From assembly GCA_965261315.1 (NCBI GenBank), contig CBDHDM010000133.1, forward strand, positions 1 through 64,000: a DNA stretch of 64,000 nucleotides, given 5' to 3'. Positions 27,020-37,159 of the stretch are shown piece by piece. The position numbers were made by a program, and so were the translations under genes. Under the pieces are notes generated by a model. It was not told the origin of the DNA, made no database searches, and saw nothing but the letters and a program-made list of their open reading frames with translations. This DNA is from Endozoicomonas sp965261315 (GTDB taxonomy: Bacteria; Pseudomonadota; Gammaproteobacteria; Pseudomonadales; Endozoicomonadaceae). The first letter of the stretch is position 1. Every line of letters begins with the position of its first letter.

Positions 27020-30000
27020 ATGATCAGCCAGTTTTTTATCAACCGGCCCAAGTTCGCCTTCGTTATCTCGATTGTGATCACGCTGGTCGGACTGATCTCA
27101 CTGTCATCATTGCCAGTGAGTATGTTCCCGGAAATTACGCCGCCACAGATTTCCGTCACCGCCATGTACCCCGGCGCAGATTCGGAAACACTGGAGTCTG
27201 CCGTCATGCGTCCTATCGAGGAGCAGATCAACGGCGTTGAAGGCATGATCTATATGGATTCCACCGCCTATAACGACGGCAGTGTTTCCATAACGGTGAC
27301 CTTTGAATCCGGCATTGACCAGGACATTGCCATGGTCAACGTCCAGAACCGGGTGGCCGCAGCCGAGCCAAAACTGCCGGAACAGGTGCGCCGCATGGGC
27401 ATCAGCGTCCGCAAGCAGTCATCGAACATGCTGCTGGGGGTCAACCTTATTTCATCCAATAAAAAATTCGATGAAATCTATCTCAGCAACTACGCCAGCA
27501 ATTATCTAACCGACCCCATGACCCGCATCAACGGGGTGGCCAAGGCCGAGGTAATGGGAGCCATGACCTACAGCATGCGCATCTGGCTGAACCCCAGTCG
27601 CATGGCGGCGCTGAACGTCACCACGTCCGATATCAGTAACGCGGTCAATGAGCAGAATGCCATTGTTGCCGCCGGTCAACTGGGCCAATCACCCAACCAG
27701 CCAGACCAGCAATTTACCTACACCATTCGTACCCAGGGCCAACTGGATTCTGCGGAATCCTTTGGCAACATCATCGTTCGGGCCAACCCTGATGGCTCTT
27801 TTGTTCGTATCCACGATGTGGCACGGGTAGAGCTGGGCTCCCAGTCCTATGCCGGCACCGCCAGTATTGATAATACGCCGACCACCTTCCTGGTTATCTA
27901 TCAGCAACCCGACGCCAATGCCATGGATGTGGCAAAAGACGTCAAGACCATGATGGGCGAACTGGAAAAAAACTTCCCCGAGGGCATCGAATACACCATC
28001 AAGTTTGATACCACGGAATTTATTTCCGAATCCATCAACGAGGTGGTAAAAACCCTGTTTGAAGCGGTAATGCTGGTTATTCTGGTGGTATTCCTCTTCC
28101 TCCAGAACTGGCGCGCCACCCTGATCCCGGCCATCGCTATCCCGGTATCATTGATCGGTACCTTTGCCGTAATGAAAATATTGGGCTTCTCCATCAACAC
28201 CATCAGCCTGTTTGGTCTGGTACTGGCGATCGGGGTAGTGGTAGACGACGCCATTGTTGTTATTGAGAACGTCGAACGGCTGATCATTAAAGAAGGCATG
28301 GAGCCGAAAGATGCGGTCAGCCAGGCGATGAAAGAAGTTTCCGGCCCCATTGTCGCCACGACGCTGGTACTGCTGGCGGTATTTGTGCCGGTCGCCTTTA
28401 TGCCGGGCATTACCGGTGGCTTGTACACCCAGTTTGCGGTCACCATCTCCGTTGCGGTCTTGATCTCTTCGGTTAACGCCCTGACACTCAGCCCCGCTCT
28501 GTGCGTGGTGTTGTTGAAAAAAGGCACGCTGAATCAGATCGTCTGGCTAAAACCGGTGGATACGTTCATCAACAAACTAACCGGCGGCTACCAGAGTTGG
28601 GTACGTCTTCTGTTGCGTCGCTCTATCCTTGGCGTTGGTCTGCTGGTCGCTATGCTGCTAAGCACCGGCTACCTGTTCACCACCACCCCCGGCGGCTTCG
28701 TTCCCAACGAAGACCAGGGGTTCTTTGCCATTAACATACAATTGCCCGACGCGGCATCCCTGAACCGGACTCAAGCACTGATGTCAGAAATCACGGACAT
28801 TGTCCGTTCTGAAGAAGGTGTGGAAAGTGTAATCACCATCTCCGGTTTCAGTATCTTCAGTGGCGCCAGCAGTAATGCGGCACTGGCCATTGCCGTATTG
28901 AACCCATGGTCAGAACGACAGAGCCCGGAACTGCATCAGGATGCCATCTTGCAACGGGTGCAGGGAAAACTCTGGGGTGTTCAGGAAGCGCAGATTATGG
29001 CGTTTGCCTTCCCGCCCATTCCCGGGCTGGGCTCATCCGGTGGTTTTGATTTCCGCCTGCAAGACACCATGGGCCGTTCCCCCCAGGAGTTGGCCCAGGT
29101 GTTGAACGGTCTGGTCTATCAGGCCAACCAGCAACCAGAACTGAGTCAGGTATTCTCGACCTGGCAGGCTAGCGTGCCTCAATATTTCCTGGAAGTAGAC
29201 CGCAACAAAGCCAAAGCCCAGGACGTATCTCTGTCTGAAATCTTCATGACCCTGCAGACCCAGCTGGGCTCTCTCTACGTCAACGATTTCACGCTGCTCG
29301 GCCAAAACTACCAGGTAAACCTGCAGGCCGAAAGTGTGGATCGGGCAGACCCGACCGACCTGAGCAAGTTCTACGTCCGTAACAGCCAGGGGCAGATGGT
29401 TCCCCTGACCACCGTAGCAACACTCACACCGGTACTTGGCCCCAGCAGCATTGGTCACTATAACCTGTACCAGTCCACCAACATCAGTGGTCAGGCAGGC
29501 ACAGGTTACAGTTCCAGTGATGCGATTGCTGCCATGGAGCGTCTGGCTGAGAACCTGCCTCAGGGGTATACCTACTCCTGGTCCGGTCAGTCACTGCAGG
29601 AGATAGAAGCAGGCAATCTGGCGCCATTATTGTTCGCCGCGTGCTTCCTGTTTGCCTATCTGTTCCTGGTTGCCCAGTACGAAAGCTGGACCATGCCGCT
29701 GGCCATTATCAGTGCTGTACCGATCGCCACCTTTGGCGCCTTTGTCGGTATTAATATCATGCGCAGCTGGAACCCGGTACTGGCCAATGATATCTACGCC
29801 CAGATTGGTATGGTGCTATTGATTGGTATTGCGGCAAAAACCGCGATTCTGATTGTCGAGTTCGCCATGGTTCAGCGCAAAGAAGGCAACAGCATTTTTG
29901 ATTCAGCCCTCAATGCTGCCGGCCTGCGTTTCCGCGCCGTACTCATGACAGCACTTTCGTTTATTCTCGGCGTTATGCCGCTGGTTCTGGCCTCCGGTGC

Positions 30001-30148
30001 CGGTGCGGCCAGCCGTCAGATCATCGGCATTACCGTAAGCTCCGGTATGCTGGCAGCCACGATTTTTGGTACTCTGCTGATCCCAGTGTTCTATCTGTTG
30101 CTGCAAAAGCTGCGCGAGCACTTTGATCCAGATAAGGCTAACAGCTAA
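27020..30148 (+). CDS. RND multidrug efflux pump, AcrB/MexB-like (HAE1)
   Basis: 1042-aa proton-driven inner-membrane transporter exporting hydrophobic toxic compounds. N-terminal MISQFFINRPKFAFVISIVI, porter domains, GVVVDDAIVVIENVERL (two Asp of the proton relay in TM4) and PGFVP-like GGFVPNEDQGFF are seen. The second half repeats the 12-TM layout with GIAAKTAILIVEFA. Length is standard. It forms an operon with the adaptor gene and is followed by a strong terminator. It is divergent from cpxRA, so envelope-stress control is plausible. Confidence 0.95.
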   Translation: MISQFFINRPKFAFVISIVITLVGLISLSSLPVSMFPEITPPQISVTAMYPGADSETLESAVMRPIEEQINGVEGMIYMDSTAYNDGSVSITVTFESGIDQDIAMVNVQNRVAAAEPKLPEQVRRMGISVRKQSSNMLLGVNLISSNKKFDEIYLSNYASNYLTDPMTRINGVAKAEVMGAMTYSMRIWLNPSRMAALNVTTSDISNAVNEQNAIVAAGQLGQSPNQPDQQFTYTIRTQGQLDSAESFGNIIVRANPDGSFVRIHDVARVELGSQSYAGTASIDNTPTTFLVIYQQPDANAMDVAKDVKTMMGELEKNFPEGIEYTIKFDTTEFISESINEVVKTLFEAVMLVILVVFLFLQNWRATLIPAIAIPVSLIGTFAVMKILGFSINTISLFGLVLAIGVVVDDAIVVIENVERLIIKEGMEPKDAVSQAMKEVSGPIVATTLVLLAVFVPVAFMPGITGGLYTQFAVTISVAVLISSVNALTLSPALCVVLLKKGTLNQIVWLKPVDTFINKLTGGYQSWVRLLLRRSILGVGLLVAMLLSTGYLFTTTPGGFVPNEDQGFFAINIQLPDAASLNRTQALMSEITDIVRSEEGVESVITISGFSIFSGASSNAALAIAVLNPWSERQSPELHQDAILQRVQGKLWGVQEAQIMAFAFPPIPGLGSSGGFDFRLQDTMGRSPQELAQVLNGLVYQANQQPELSQVFSTWQASVPQYFLEVDRNKAKAQDVSLSEIFMTLQTQLGSLYVNDFTLLGQNYQVNLQAESVDRADPTDLSKFYVRNSQGQMVPLTTVATLTPVLGPSSIGHYNLYQSTNISGQAGTGYSSSDAIAAMERLAENLPQGYTYSWSGQSLQEIEAGNLAPLLFAACFLFAYLFLVAQYESWTMPLAIISAVPIATFGAFVGINIMRSWNPVLANDIYAQIGMVLLIGIAAKTAILIVEFAMVQRKEGNSIFDSALNAAGLRFRAVLMTALSFILGVMPLVLASGAGAASRQIIGITVSSGMLAATIFGTLLIPVFYLLLQKLREHFDPDKANS

Positions 30149-30160
30149 CTACATCATCTC

Positions 30161-30188
30161 AAGGCCTCCTTAACGGAGGCCTTTTTTA
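30161..30188 (+). terminator. Rho-independent terminator after the RND operon
   Basis: Stem AAGGCCTCC / GGAGGCCTT with 5-base loop, followed by TTTTT. Confidence 0.9.
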
Positions 30189-30267
30189 TTGCCTGCCACA
30201 AACCACCTGTCCCAAAGCCCTATCAAGACATACAATGAATCTCATAATAAATTTATGGAGTTCAGCG

Positions 30268-31758
30268 ATGACCACTGCTTATGAAAATCTGGTGAACCGA
30301 TTCCAGCAGATGTATCACCTGCAGCATCTTGGGGCGATTGCCAGCTGGGATCAGGCTGCCATGATGCCAGCCGGCGGGAATCAGGCACGAAGTGCAGCAC
30401 TGGCCGAACTCAACGCGCTCCTCCACAAACTGCTCACCGCTCCGGAAGTGGCGTCATGGCTGCAGGAAGCACAGCGTCAGGAAACCAGTGAAGAAACCAT
30501 TCGGTCCGTAGAAGAAATGGCTGTTGAGTGGCGGCATGCCAGTGTCATTGGGGATGATCTGGTAAAAGCAAAAACGTTGGCATCTACCCATTGTGAACAT
30601 GCCTGGCGCAGCCAGCGTCCAGCGAATGACTGGGAAGGCTTTTCCAGAAACCTGAAAGAGGTGGTCAACCTCTCACGTCAGGAAGCCACCATTCGGGCAG
30701 AGAAAAGTAATACGAGCTCATACAACGCCTTACTTGAGCTCTATGAACCCGGGGTCACTACCGAAGAACTGGATCAACTCTTTGGAGACCTGAAAACCTG
30801 GCTGCCATCGTTCATACAGGATGCGCAGGAACGACAGTCATCAATAAGCTCCATCCAACCAATGGGTCCATTCGCTACTGAAAATCAAAAAGCCCTGGGC
30901 CTCGACGTCATGAAACTGCTTGGCTTTGACTTCAACCATGGGCGACTGGATGTCAGTACCCACCCCTTTTGTGGCGGAGTCAGTGAAGATGTCCGAATGA
31001 CGACCCGTTACAGCGAAGATAACTTTGTAGAAGCATTGATGGGTACCGTGCACGAAACCGGACACGCCCGTTATAATCAAAGTCTTCCAACGGATCGAGC
31101 ATTGCCCGTCTCATCTTACCGATCCATGGGTATCCACGAAGGGCAGAGTCTGTTCTTTGAAATGCAGCTGGGCAGGAGCCCGGAGTTCCTGTCGTTACTC
31201 CAGCCCCTGATCATCAAACATCTCTGTAGTGACAAGCCACAACCTTATACCGCACTGGAAAATCTGGAAAAAATCTATACTCAGGTTCGACCGGGCTTTA
31301 TTCGGGTGGATGCCGATGAGATCACCTACCCGGCTCATATTATTCTTCGCTACGAGATTGAGCGAGACCTGATTGACAGCAAGATTGAAGTGGATGACAT
31401 CCCGGAATTATGGAACCAGAAAATGAAAACCTATCTGAGTCTGGATGTGGGTGATGACCATAAGAACGGCTGCATGCAGGACATTCACTGGCCCATGGGT
31501 GCTTTTGGCTATTTCCCCAGTTATACCCTTGGCGCCATGGTGGCGGCACAGCTCTTTGCTGCGCAGAAAAAAACCATACCAGACATCAAATCGCAAATTC
31601 GAAGTGGCAACCTTCCCCCCATCTTTGACTGGCTGAAAGACAATATCTGGTCTCAGGGACGTCGCTACTCCACAGCCGAGCTGATGACACGCGCGACCGG
31701 GGAACCTTTAACCGCCAGTTATTTCAAAACACACCTGAAACAACGATATCTCAGTTAA
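30268..31758 (+). CDS. M32 family metallocarboxypeptidase (Taq type)
   Basis: 496-aa zinc carboxypeptidase that removes C-terminal residues from peptides in the cytoplasm. The zinc motif GTVHETGHARYNQ (HExxH) is present. SSYRSMGIHEGQSLFFE gives the third ligand region, and RVDADEITYPAHIILRYEIE and MQDIHWPMGAFGYFPSYTLG are strong family blocks. I start at the ATG at 30268 with GGAG 7 nt upstream rather than the ATG 11 codons before. Single gene between a terminator and the permease gene. Confidence 0.93.
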   Translation: MTTAYENLVNRFQQMYHLQHLGAIASWDQAAMMPAGGNQARSAALAELNALLHKLLTAPEVASWLQEAQRQETSEETIRSVEEMAVEWRHASVIGDDLVKAKTLASTHCEHAWRSQRPANDWEGFSRNLKEVVNLSRQEATIRAEKSNTSSYNALLELYEPGVTTEELDQLFGDLKTWLPSFIQDAQERQSSISSIQPMGPFATENQKALGLDVMKLLGFDFNHGRLDVSTHPFCGGVSEDVRMTTRYSEDNFVEALMGTVHETGHARYNQSLPTDRALPVSSYRSMGIHEGQSLFFEMQLGRSPEFLSLLQPLIIKHLCSDKPQPYTALENLEKIYTQVRPGFIRVDADEITYPAHIILRYEIERDLIDSKIEVDDIPELWNQKMKTYLSLDVGDDHKNGCMQDIHWPMGAFGYFPSYTLGAMVAAQLFAAQKKTIPDIKSQIRSGNLPPIFDWLKDNIWSQGRRYSTAELMTRATGEPLTASYFKTHLKQRYLS

Positions 31759-31869
31759 GCATTTTTTAATCCATTGAGCCTGTTATTGATAGTAAGTGAA
31801 GGTCAACTGTGATGAAATTTGAAACTTTGGCCTTCATGCCATCAAAACAATTTCATCGAGGTTAACCCG

Positions 31870-32925
31870 ATGCGGGGCATCAAAACGACCCATGTCCGCC
31901 ACAGTTTCCAGGGGCTGGCAGCGCTGATCATTATCATGACAGGCATTAAACTGGGCAGCACACTGGTCATACCCCTGCTGCTCTCTGCCCTGCTTACCCT
32001 GCTGGCAAATCCGGTGGTCAATACCTTGACCCGCTTTAAAATCCCCCGCTTTATTGGCATCCTGCTCACGTTAACGGCATTTGTTATTTTCGCTCTTTTC
32101 TTTCTCGGTAATATTGCCAGTACCGTTCAAGAGTTCACTGCTGCCCTGCCAGGCTACCGGGAACAGCTGACAGCGACATTTAAGAGCGCTCAGGAATACC
32201 TTGCCCAAAAAGATATCTACATCGGCCTGAACACCCTCACAGACTCTTTTGATCCCTCGGCACTGGTCAGCCTGATGACCAATATGATTGGCAAACTGGG
32301 CAGCACCATGAGCTTTGCCCTGCTTATTTTGATCGCCACCATTTTTATGCTGCTCGAGGCACCCCTGCTACCTGGTAAACTGCGTATTGCGCTCTCCTCA
32401 CCCGACCATGAATTACAAAGCATGCGTCGATTCCTGCGGTCGTTTAACCGCTATGTTGCCCTGAAAACGCTGATCAGCATGGTCACCGGTCTGCTGGTGG
32501 GTTCCATGCTCTGGGCAAAAGGGGTGAACTTCTACGTGCTCTGGGGACTGGTCGCCTTTCTGTTTAACTTTATTCCCAATGTAGGTTCAATTGTTGCCGC
32601 TATTCCCGGTGTATTACTGACCCTTCTGCAATTTGGCTATACCGATGCCATGCTGATTATGGCGGGTTATATGGCCATCAACGTCACCATTGGCAATATC
32701 ATTGAACCCAACGTGATGGGACAGGGGCTGGGCCTTTCGCCTCTGGTGGTCTTCCTGTCACTGATTTTCTGGGGCTGGTTGCTGGGGCCTGTGGGCATGA
32801 TCCTGTCCGTTCCACTGACCATGTTTATAAAAATCATGATGGAATCTTCAAACCGATGGCGGAATGTAGCTATTCTGTTAGGGCCTGATGACAGTGCTGA
32901 GAAACCATTAAGTACAAAGCACTGA
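31870..32925 (+). CDS. AI-2E family transporter (PerM/YhhT-like permease)
   Basis: 351-aa membrane protein with about seven to eight hydrophobic segments. Features of the family: NPVVNTLTRFKIPRFIGILL near the start, FNFIPNVGSIVAAIPGVLL, NVTIGNIIEPNVMGQGLGLS and LSLIFWGWLLGPVGMILSVP. Family members are proposed exporters of small molecules or ions; the AI-2 link is only by name. Start ATG 31870 with GAGG 7 nt upstream. Confidence 0.88.
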   Translation: MRGIKTTHVRHSFQGLAALIIIMTGIKLGSTLVIPLLLSALLTLLANPVVNTLTRFKIPRFIGILLTLTAFVIFALFFLGNIASTVQEFTAALPGYREQLTATFKSAQEYLAQKDIYIGLNTLTDSFDPSALVSLMTNMIGKLGSTMSFALLILIATIFMLLEAPLLPGKLRIALSSPDHELQSMRRFLRSFNRYVALKTLISMVTGLLVGSMLWAKGVNFYVLWGLVAFLFNFIPNVGSIVAAIPGVLLTLLQFGYTDAMLIMAGYMAINVTIGNIIEPNVMGQGLGLSPLVVFLSLIFWGWLLGPVGMILSVPLTMFIKIMMESSNRWRNVAILLGPDDSAEKPLSTKH

Positions 32926-32961
32926 GCCTCTCTCACAAGATAACAAATAGCGGAGCCTGCG

Positions 32962-33600
32962 ATGGTTGATGATATTACTGTTCCAAACCCCTGGACAGAC
33001 TGGGCCGAAAAAATCAAAGCTATCGCCCAAAACGGGCTTACCTTTTCCAGGGATGAGTTTGACCTGGAGCGGTACCATCAGCTGCAAACCATTGCCCATG
33101 AGATGACAGCCCTGTTGACGGGTGCACCAACCGAAAAGGTCGATAATTACTTTCTGCCTGATCATGGTTACGCCACGCCCAAAATCGATCTTCGTGGTGG
33201 TGTTTTTCTTGATGATCAAATACTGCTGGTGAAAGAGCGTTCCGATGGATGCTGGACTCTGCCCGGAGGCTGGGGAGATGTGTGTGAGCCACCCGCTTAT
33301 GGTGTTGAGCGTGAAATAATGGAAGAGTCTGGTTATACGGCTAAAGCCTTAAAACTGGTGGCACTGCGGGATACCCAAAGACACCCCTACTGCCCACAAA
33401 GCCCATACCACATTTATAAATTGATTTTTCTGTGTGAATTGACAGGGGGAGCCCCTAAAGAGAATATCGAAATATCGGAGATTGGTTTTTTTGATGTTGA
33501 TGATTTACCAGAACTGTCCCAGGGTAGAACACTGCCAGAAGATATTCAGTTGTTACTGGAACACAGAAATAAGCCTGAGCTGCCAACCGTATTCGATTAA
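32962..33600 (+). CDS. Nudix hydrolase with N-terminal Nudix_N domain
   Basis: 212-aa hydrolase of nucleoside diphosphate-linked substrates. A helical N-terminal domain (WTDWAEKIKAIAQNGLTF..) precedes the Nudix fold, an arrangement I know from ADP-ribose pyrophosphatase-like members. The Nudix box reads GGWGDVCEPPAYGVEREI followed by MEESGY and has all the acidic residues (GX5EX7REUXEEXG). The gene ends facing tldD. The substrate is not predictable beyond 'ADP-ribose type'. Confidence 0.9.
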   Translation: MVDDITVPNPWTDWAEKIKAIAQNGLTFSRDEFDLERYHQLQTIAHEMTALLTGAPTEKVDNYFLPDHGYATPKIDLRGGVFLDDQILLVKERSDGCWTLPGGWGDVCEPPAYGVEREIMEESGYTAKALKLVALRDTQRHPYCPQSPYHIYKLIFLCELTGGAPKENIEISEIGFFDVDDLPELSQGRTLPEDIQLLLEHRNKPELPTVFD

Positions 33601-33625
33601 TCCGGCTGGCAACTTAAGTAGCTTT

Positions 33626-35065
33626 CTAAGCGGTTCCACCCACGGTGATTTCATCAATCTTCAATGTTGGCTGACCAACGCCCACCGGAACCGACTGACC
33701 ATCTTTACCACAGATGCCAACGCCAGGGTCCAGCTCCAGGTCATTACCGACCATGGACACCTTGTTCATGACATCAGGGCCATTGCCAATCAAAGTTGCG
33801 CCTTTGACTGGCACGGTCTTTTTACCATTCTCAATCAACCAGGCCTCACTGGTGGAGAATACAAACTTACCGGAGGTGATATCAACCTGGCCACCGCCCA
33901 TGTTTTCCACGTAGATGCCTTTCTTGACGCTGCTGATAATCTCTTCAGGATCGTGCTTACCTGCCAGCATATAGGTGTTGGTCATTCGCGGCATGGGCAG
34001 ATGGGAATAAGACTCACGGCGCCCATTACCCGTAGGCGCAACACCCATCAATCGGGCATTGAGCTTATCCTGCATGTAACCTTTGAGAATACCGTTCTCA
34101 ATCAATACAGTACTTTCTGTGGGTACACCTTCGTCGTCCATATTCATGGAGCCACGACGACCTCCCAGGGTACCATCATCAACAATGGTGCAATGAGGTG
34201 AGGCAACCCGTTCACCAATACGACCGGCATAGGATGAAGACCCTTTGCGGTTAAAATCACCTTCCAAACCATGACCGACAGCTTCATGAAGCAGTACACC
34301 GGACCAACCAGAACTGAGCACCACTGGCATTGCTCCAGCTGGGGCAGCGATAGCTTCAAGGTTAGTCATGGCTTGGCGAACGGCCTTTCTGGCGTATTCA
34401 AGACCGGTATCATTCAACAGGAACTGCAGGTAGTCACCACGGCCACCTCCACCGGCAGAGCCCCGCTCAATTCGCCCCTCTTTTTCAGCGATTACACTGA
34501 CATTCAGGCGAACCAGCGGTCGAATATCGGCGGCGAGGGTACCATCGGATGCTGCCACCAGCACCACTTCATGAACACCGGCAAGACTCACGGAAACCTG
34601 CTTGATACTTGGGTCAGCCTTACGGGCTTCCTGATCAAGCGTTTTCAGCAGATCAACCTTATCTTCACTGGTTAATGAGTCCAGAGGGCTGGACGTTCCA
34701 TAGAGGGACAGCGGCTGGCTCCTTTGCCAGGCCTGAACCTGCTTCTGCTGCCCCACCCGGGCAATACTTCGGGCTGCACCTGCGGCCTGTTCCAATGCCG
34801 GGAGAATAATTTCGTTGGAATAGGCAAAGCCAGTCTTCTCGCCACTCATGGCTCGAACACCAACACCACTGTCTACATTGAAACTGCCTTCCTTAACGAT
34901 GCCATCTTCCAGCACCCAGGACTCATGGCGCATGGATTGAAAATAGAGGTCAGCAGCATCCACATTGTGACCCAGCATGGTATCCAGAATTCGGTTGAGT
35001 TCGCTGTCGCCGATATTGGCCGGGGTCAGCAGTTGGTCTCGGGCTGTTGTAATAATATCGGTCAT
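33626..35065 (-). CDS. tldD: Metalloprotease TldD
   Basis: About 479 aa. With PmbA/TldE it forms a heteromeric zinc protease that processes unfolded or modified peptides, and CcdA antitoxin in E. coli. The active-site helix LLHEAVGHGLEGDFNRKG (HExxxH) is clear. Long blocks such as DLYFQSMRHESWVLEDGIVK, GVGVRAMSGEKTGFAYS and SMVGNDLELDPGVGICGKDG match E. coli TldD closely. The partner pmbA is not in the window. In Pseudomonas tldD follows yhdP closely; here a TetR/RND module separates them. ATG 35065 is used; a GTG five codons upstream is possible. Confidence 0.95.
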   Translation of the reverse strand: MTDIITTARDQLLTPANIGDSELNRILDTMLGHNVDAADLYFQSMRHESWVLEDGIVKEGSFNVDSGVGVRAMSGEKTGFAYSNEIILPALEQAAGAARSIARVGQQKQVQAWQRSQPLSLYGTSSPLDSLTSEDKVDLLKTLDQEARKADPSIKQVSVSLAGVHEVVLVAASDGTLAADIRPLVRLNVSVIAEKEGRIERGSAGGGGRGDYLQFLLNDTGLEYARKAVRQAMTNLEAIAAPAGAMPVVLSSGWSGVLLHEAVGHGLEGDFNRKGSSSYAGRIGERVASPHCTIVDDGTLGGRRGSMNMDDEGVPTESTVLIENGILKGYMQDKLNARLMGVAPTGNGRRESYSHLPMPRMTNTYMLAGKHDPEEIISSVKKGIYVENMGGGQVDITSGKFVFSTSEAWLIENGKKTVPVKGATLIGNGPDVMNKVSMVGNDLELDPGVGICGKDGQSVPVGVGQPTLKIDEITVGGTA

Positions 35066-35196
35066 AGATCTTGTCACCACTTTTGTCAGCAGCGTGGCTT
35101 CACACTGATTTATTCTTATTGCAAGCGTACTCCCGGAGAATGGGATAACTCAAGGGAAGTTTGTAATTTCTGATTATGAATTCATATGGTTAGTAC

Positions 35197-35793
35197 TTAC
35201 GTTCTTTCACAGGCGCCCAGAACCGTTGAAACAACAATCTCAACCTTCTCTTCCAGTACTTTACCGTCTGGAACCGGCTCTCCTTTGACAACCTGCGGCC
35301 AGAACAACATTCCCTGAAAGAGGCTGATATATATATTGGTGATCACACCAAGATCCGTTTCATTCAGCTTACCGGCTTCCATGGCCTCCCTGAACCACTG
35401 GGTCACTGCTTTGGTGCTATATAGAGTATTGATGAGGTTTCGCGCCATGCCAGGCTGACGGAGAAACTCCATCAGGATAGTGCGTGACAGTGGAATACCA
35501 TAAATTTGATAGAGGATTTCGGCTTCTTTAAAGCTAATGGATGTCAGTTGGGCATGAAGGCTGAGTTCTGGATCAAAGGGATAGCGTATCGTCTCATACG
35601 CTGAAGTCTGAATAATGGTCAGCACTGACTCAAACAACAGCTCCTTGCTTTCAAAGTGACGGTAAAGTGTGCGCTTGGACACTTCGGCTGCCGTGCAGAT
35701 TCGATCCATATTGGCAGCAAGAAAGCCGTATTGAATAAATTCTTCTTTGGCCGCACCGATGATAGCCCGACGTTTTCGCTCTGAGCGTGTCAC
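35197..35793 (-). CDS. TetR family regulator of the adjacent RND pump
   Basis: 198-aa repressor. The N-terminal HTH (IIGAAKEEFIQYGFLAANMD, AAEVSKRTLYRHFESKELLF) is standard TetR. The C-terminal ligand/dimer domain is all-helical and unassigned. Start is GTG at 35793 with GGAG 5 nt upstream. It is divergent from the adaptor/pump operon at 36.05 kb, and the intervening region contains a perfect 6-4-6 palindrome, so it most likely represses that operon until a drug-like ligand binds. Confidence 0.9.
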   Translation of the reverse strand: MTRSERKRRAIIGAAKEEFIQYGFLAANMDRICTAAEVSKRTLYRHFESKELLFESVLTIIQTSAYETIRYPFDPELSLHAQLTSISFKEAEILYQIYGIPLSRTILMEFLRQPGMARNLINTLYSTKAVTQWFREAMEAGKLNETDLGVITNIYISLFQGMLFWPQVVKGEPVPDGKVLEEKVEIVVSTVLGACERT

Positions 35794-35950
35794 TGGCTCC
35801 TCTCCCTTTTGTCACCTCATCCTGCGCATCCGCTTTATCAACTAATAACTTGAACGCCCCCGCTCCTGCACATTGCAGGAGTTAAGGGGCAAATAAAGCA
35901 ACACACGAAGTACACTATAGAGTTTACATTTAATGAGCGCAAGCATAATA

Positions 35951-35966
35951 TAAACTCATAAGTTTA
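35951..35966. promoter_or_regulatory. Palindromic operator candidate for the TetR regulator
   Basis: TAAACT-CATA-AGTTTA, a perfect inverted repeat in the 260-base gap between the TetR gene and the adaptor gene. A second GAGTTTAC-like half site lies about 20-30 bases upstream. The position fits control of both genes. Confidence 0.5.
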
Positions 35967-36053
35967 CTTTTGAGTTACTCAAACGGACTTTCCAAAAAAA
36001 CCTTTCATTTTCACTGGTCACACCTGACCAGAATTTTTTAGAGACGGGTCACT

Positions 36054-37156
36054 ATGTTGGCATCGATAAAAGTCACCAGACTGGCAGCTGGCATTGCTCT
36101 GGCATCGCTCCTTCTTGGAGGGTGCGGTAAAGAAGACGCTGCACAAACCAAAACGGCGGTTATTCAGCCTGCTCTGACAGAGCTTGTAACCAATACGGTC
36201 AGTGATGAGCTCAGCTTCAACGGTGTTGTACGTTCTGCCGAACGAGCCAATCTTGCCTTTCGTGTGGGAGGCCTGCTCACTGATATTCGAGTAAAAGAGG
36301 GTGACCACGTCAGACAGGGTGATCTGTTGGCCAGACTGGATGCCCGGGATGCGAAGACCGCTCTGGAATCCGCCCGAACTGGAGTTTAAGAGCACTGGAG
36401 ATGACTATACGCGGGCAAAGGCTATTTTTTGAGAAAAGCCGGGCTATTTCCAAGAGTGATCTGGATGCCATCACTACCCGTTACAACCTGGCCAGAAACC
36501 GTGTTGATGAAACAAAGCGACAGTTTGAGTACACCGAACTGAGAGCGCCTTTTGATGGCATCATTGGTCGCAAGCTGGTGGATAACCATATCCAGATCCA
36601 GGCCAACAGCCCGGTTCTTGTTCTTCATGATCTGAGCGACCTGGAAGTCGTCATCAATCTACCCCATAAGGTCATGCTTTCCGGGCTGCACCAAACCGCC
36701 GCCAATGCCGAGTTATCAGCCATACCCGGCCAATTATTCCCACTGGCGCTGCGCACCTACGCTACAGAGGCTGACCCTATATCCCAGACCTATCCCGTAG
36801 TCATGGGTTTTGAAGAGTTGAAAGGCTTCCGTGTTTTGCCTGGTATGGCGGTGAAAGTCAGTGCCGTTAATGGCTCAGTCCAAAGACATAACCAAACCAG
36901 CCAATATCACCATCCCACTGACGGCAATTGTTCCCGATAATCAGGGCAAACAGTTTGTCTGGGTGGTTGGCAGCGACAACAAAGTACAAAAGCGCTTTGT
37001 TCGAAGTGGGAAGCCTCAGCAAAAACCGCATTCACGGTCAAAAAACACCTTGTACCTGGCGAGCGGGTGATAACCGCTGGTGTATCCAGCCTTAAAGAGG
37101 GTATGGAAGTCCGTCCATACACTGAAGGCTCTAATCAAAAAAACGCTGGAGCCTGA
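36054..37156 (+). pseudogene. RND efflux adaptor lipoprotein, frame-disrupted
   Basis: Membrane-fusion protein of about 365 aa once repaired. It starts with a lipoprotein signal (IALASLLLGGC). RANLAFRVGGLLTDIRVKEG (lipoyl half) is followed by LDARDAKTALESARLEF, SRAISKSDLDAITTRYNLAR (hairpin), ELRAPFDGIIGRKLVDNHIQ, FEELKGFRVLPGMAVKV and a C-terminal VITAGVSSLKEGMEVRPY. Five extra bases must be removed: AA 36377-36378, T-run 36425-36430, TT 36867-36868, TT 37000-37001 and GG 37036-37037. The intact 1016-aa pump gene right behind suggests the adaptor is really intact and the sequence carries errors here. Confidence 0.85.
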
Positions 37157-37159
37157 TGC

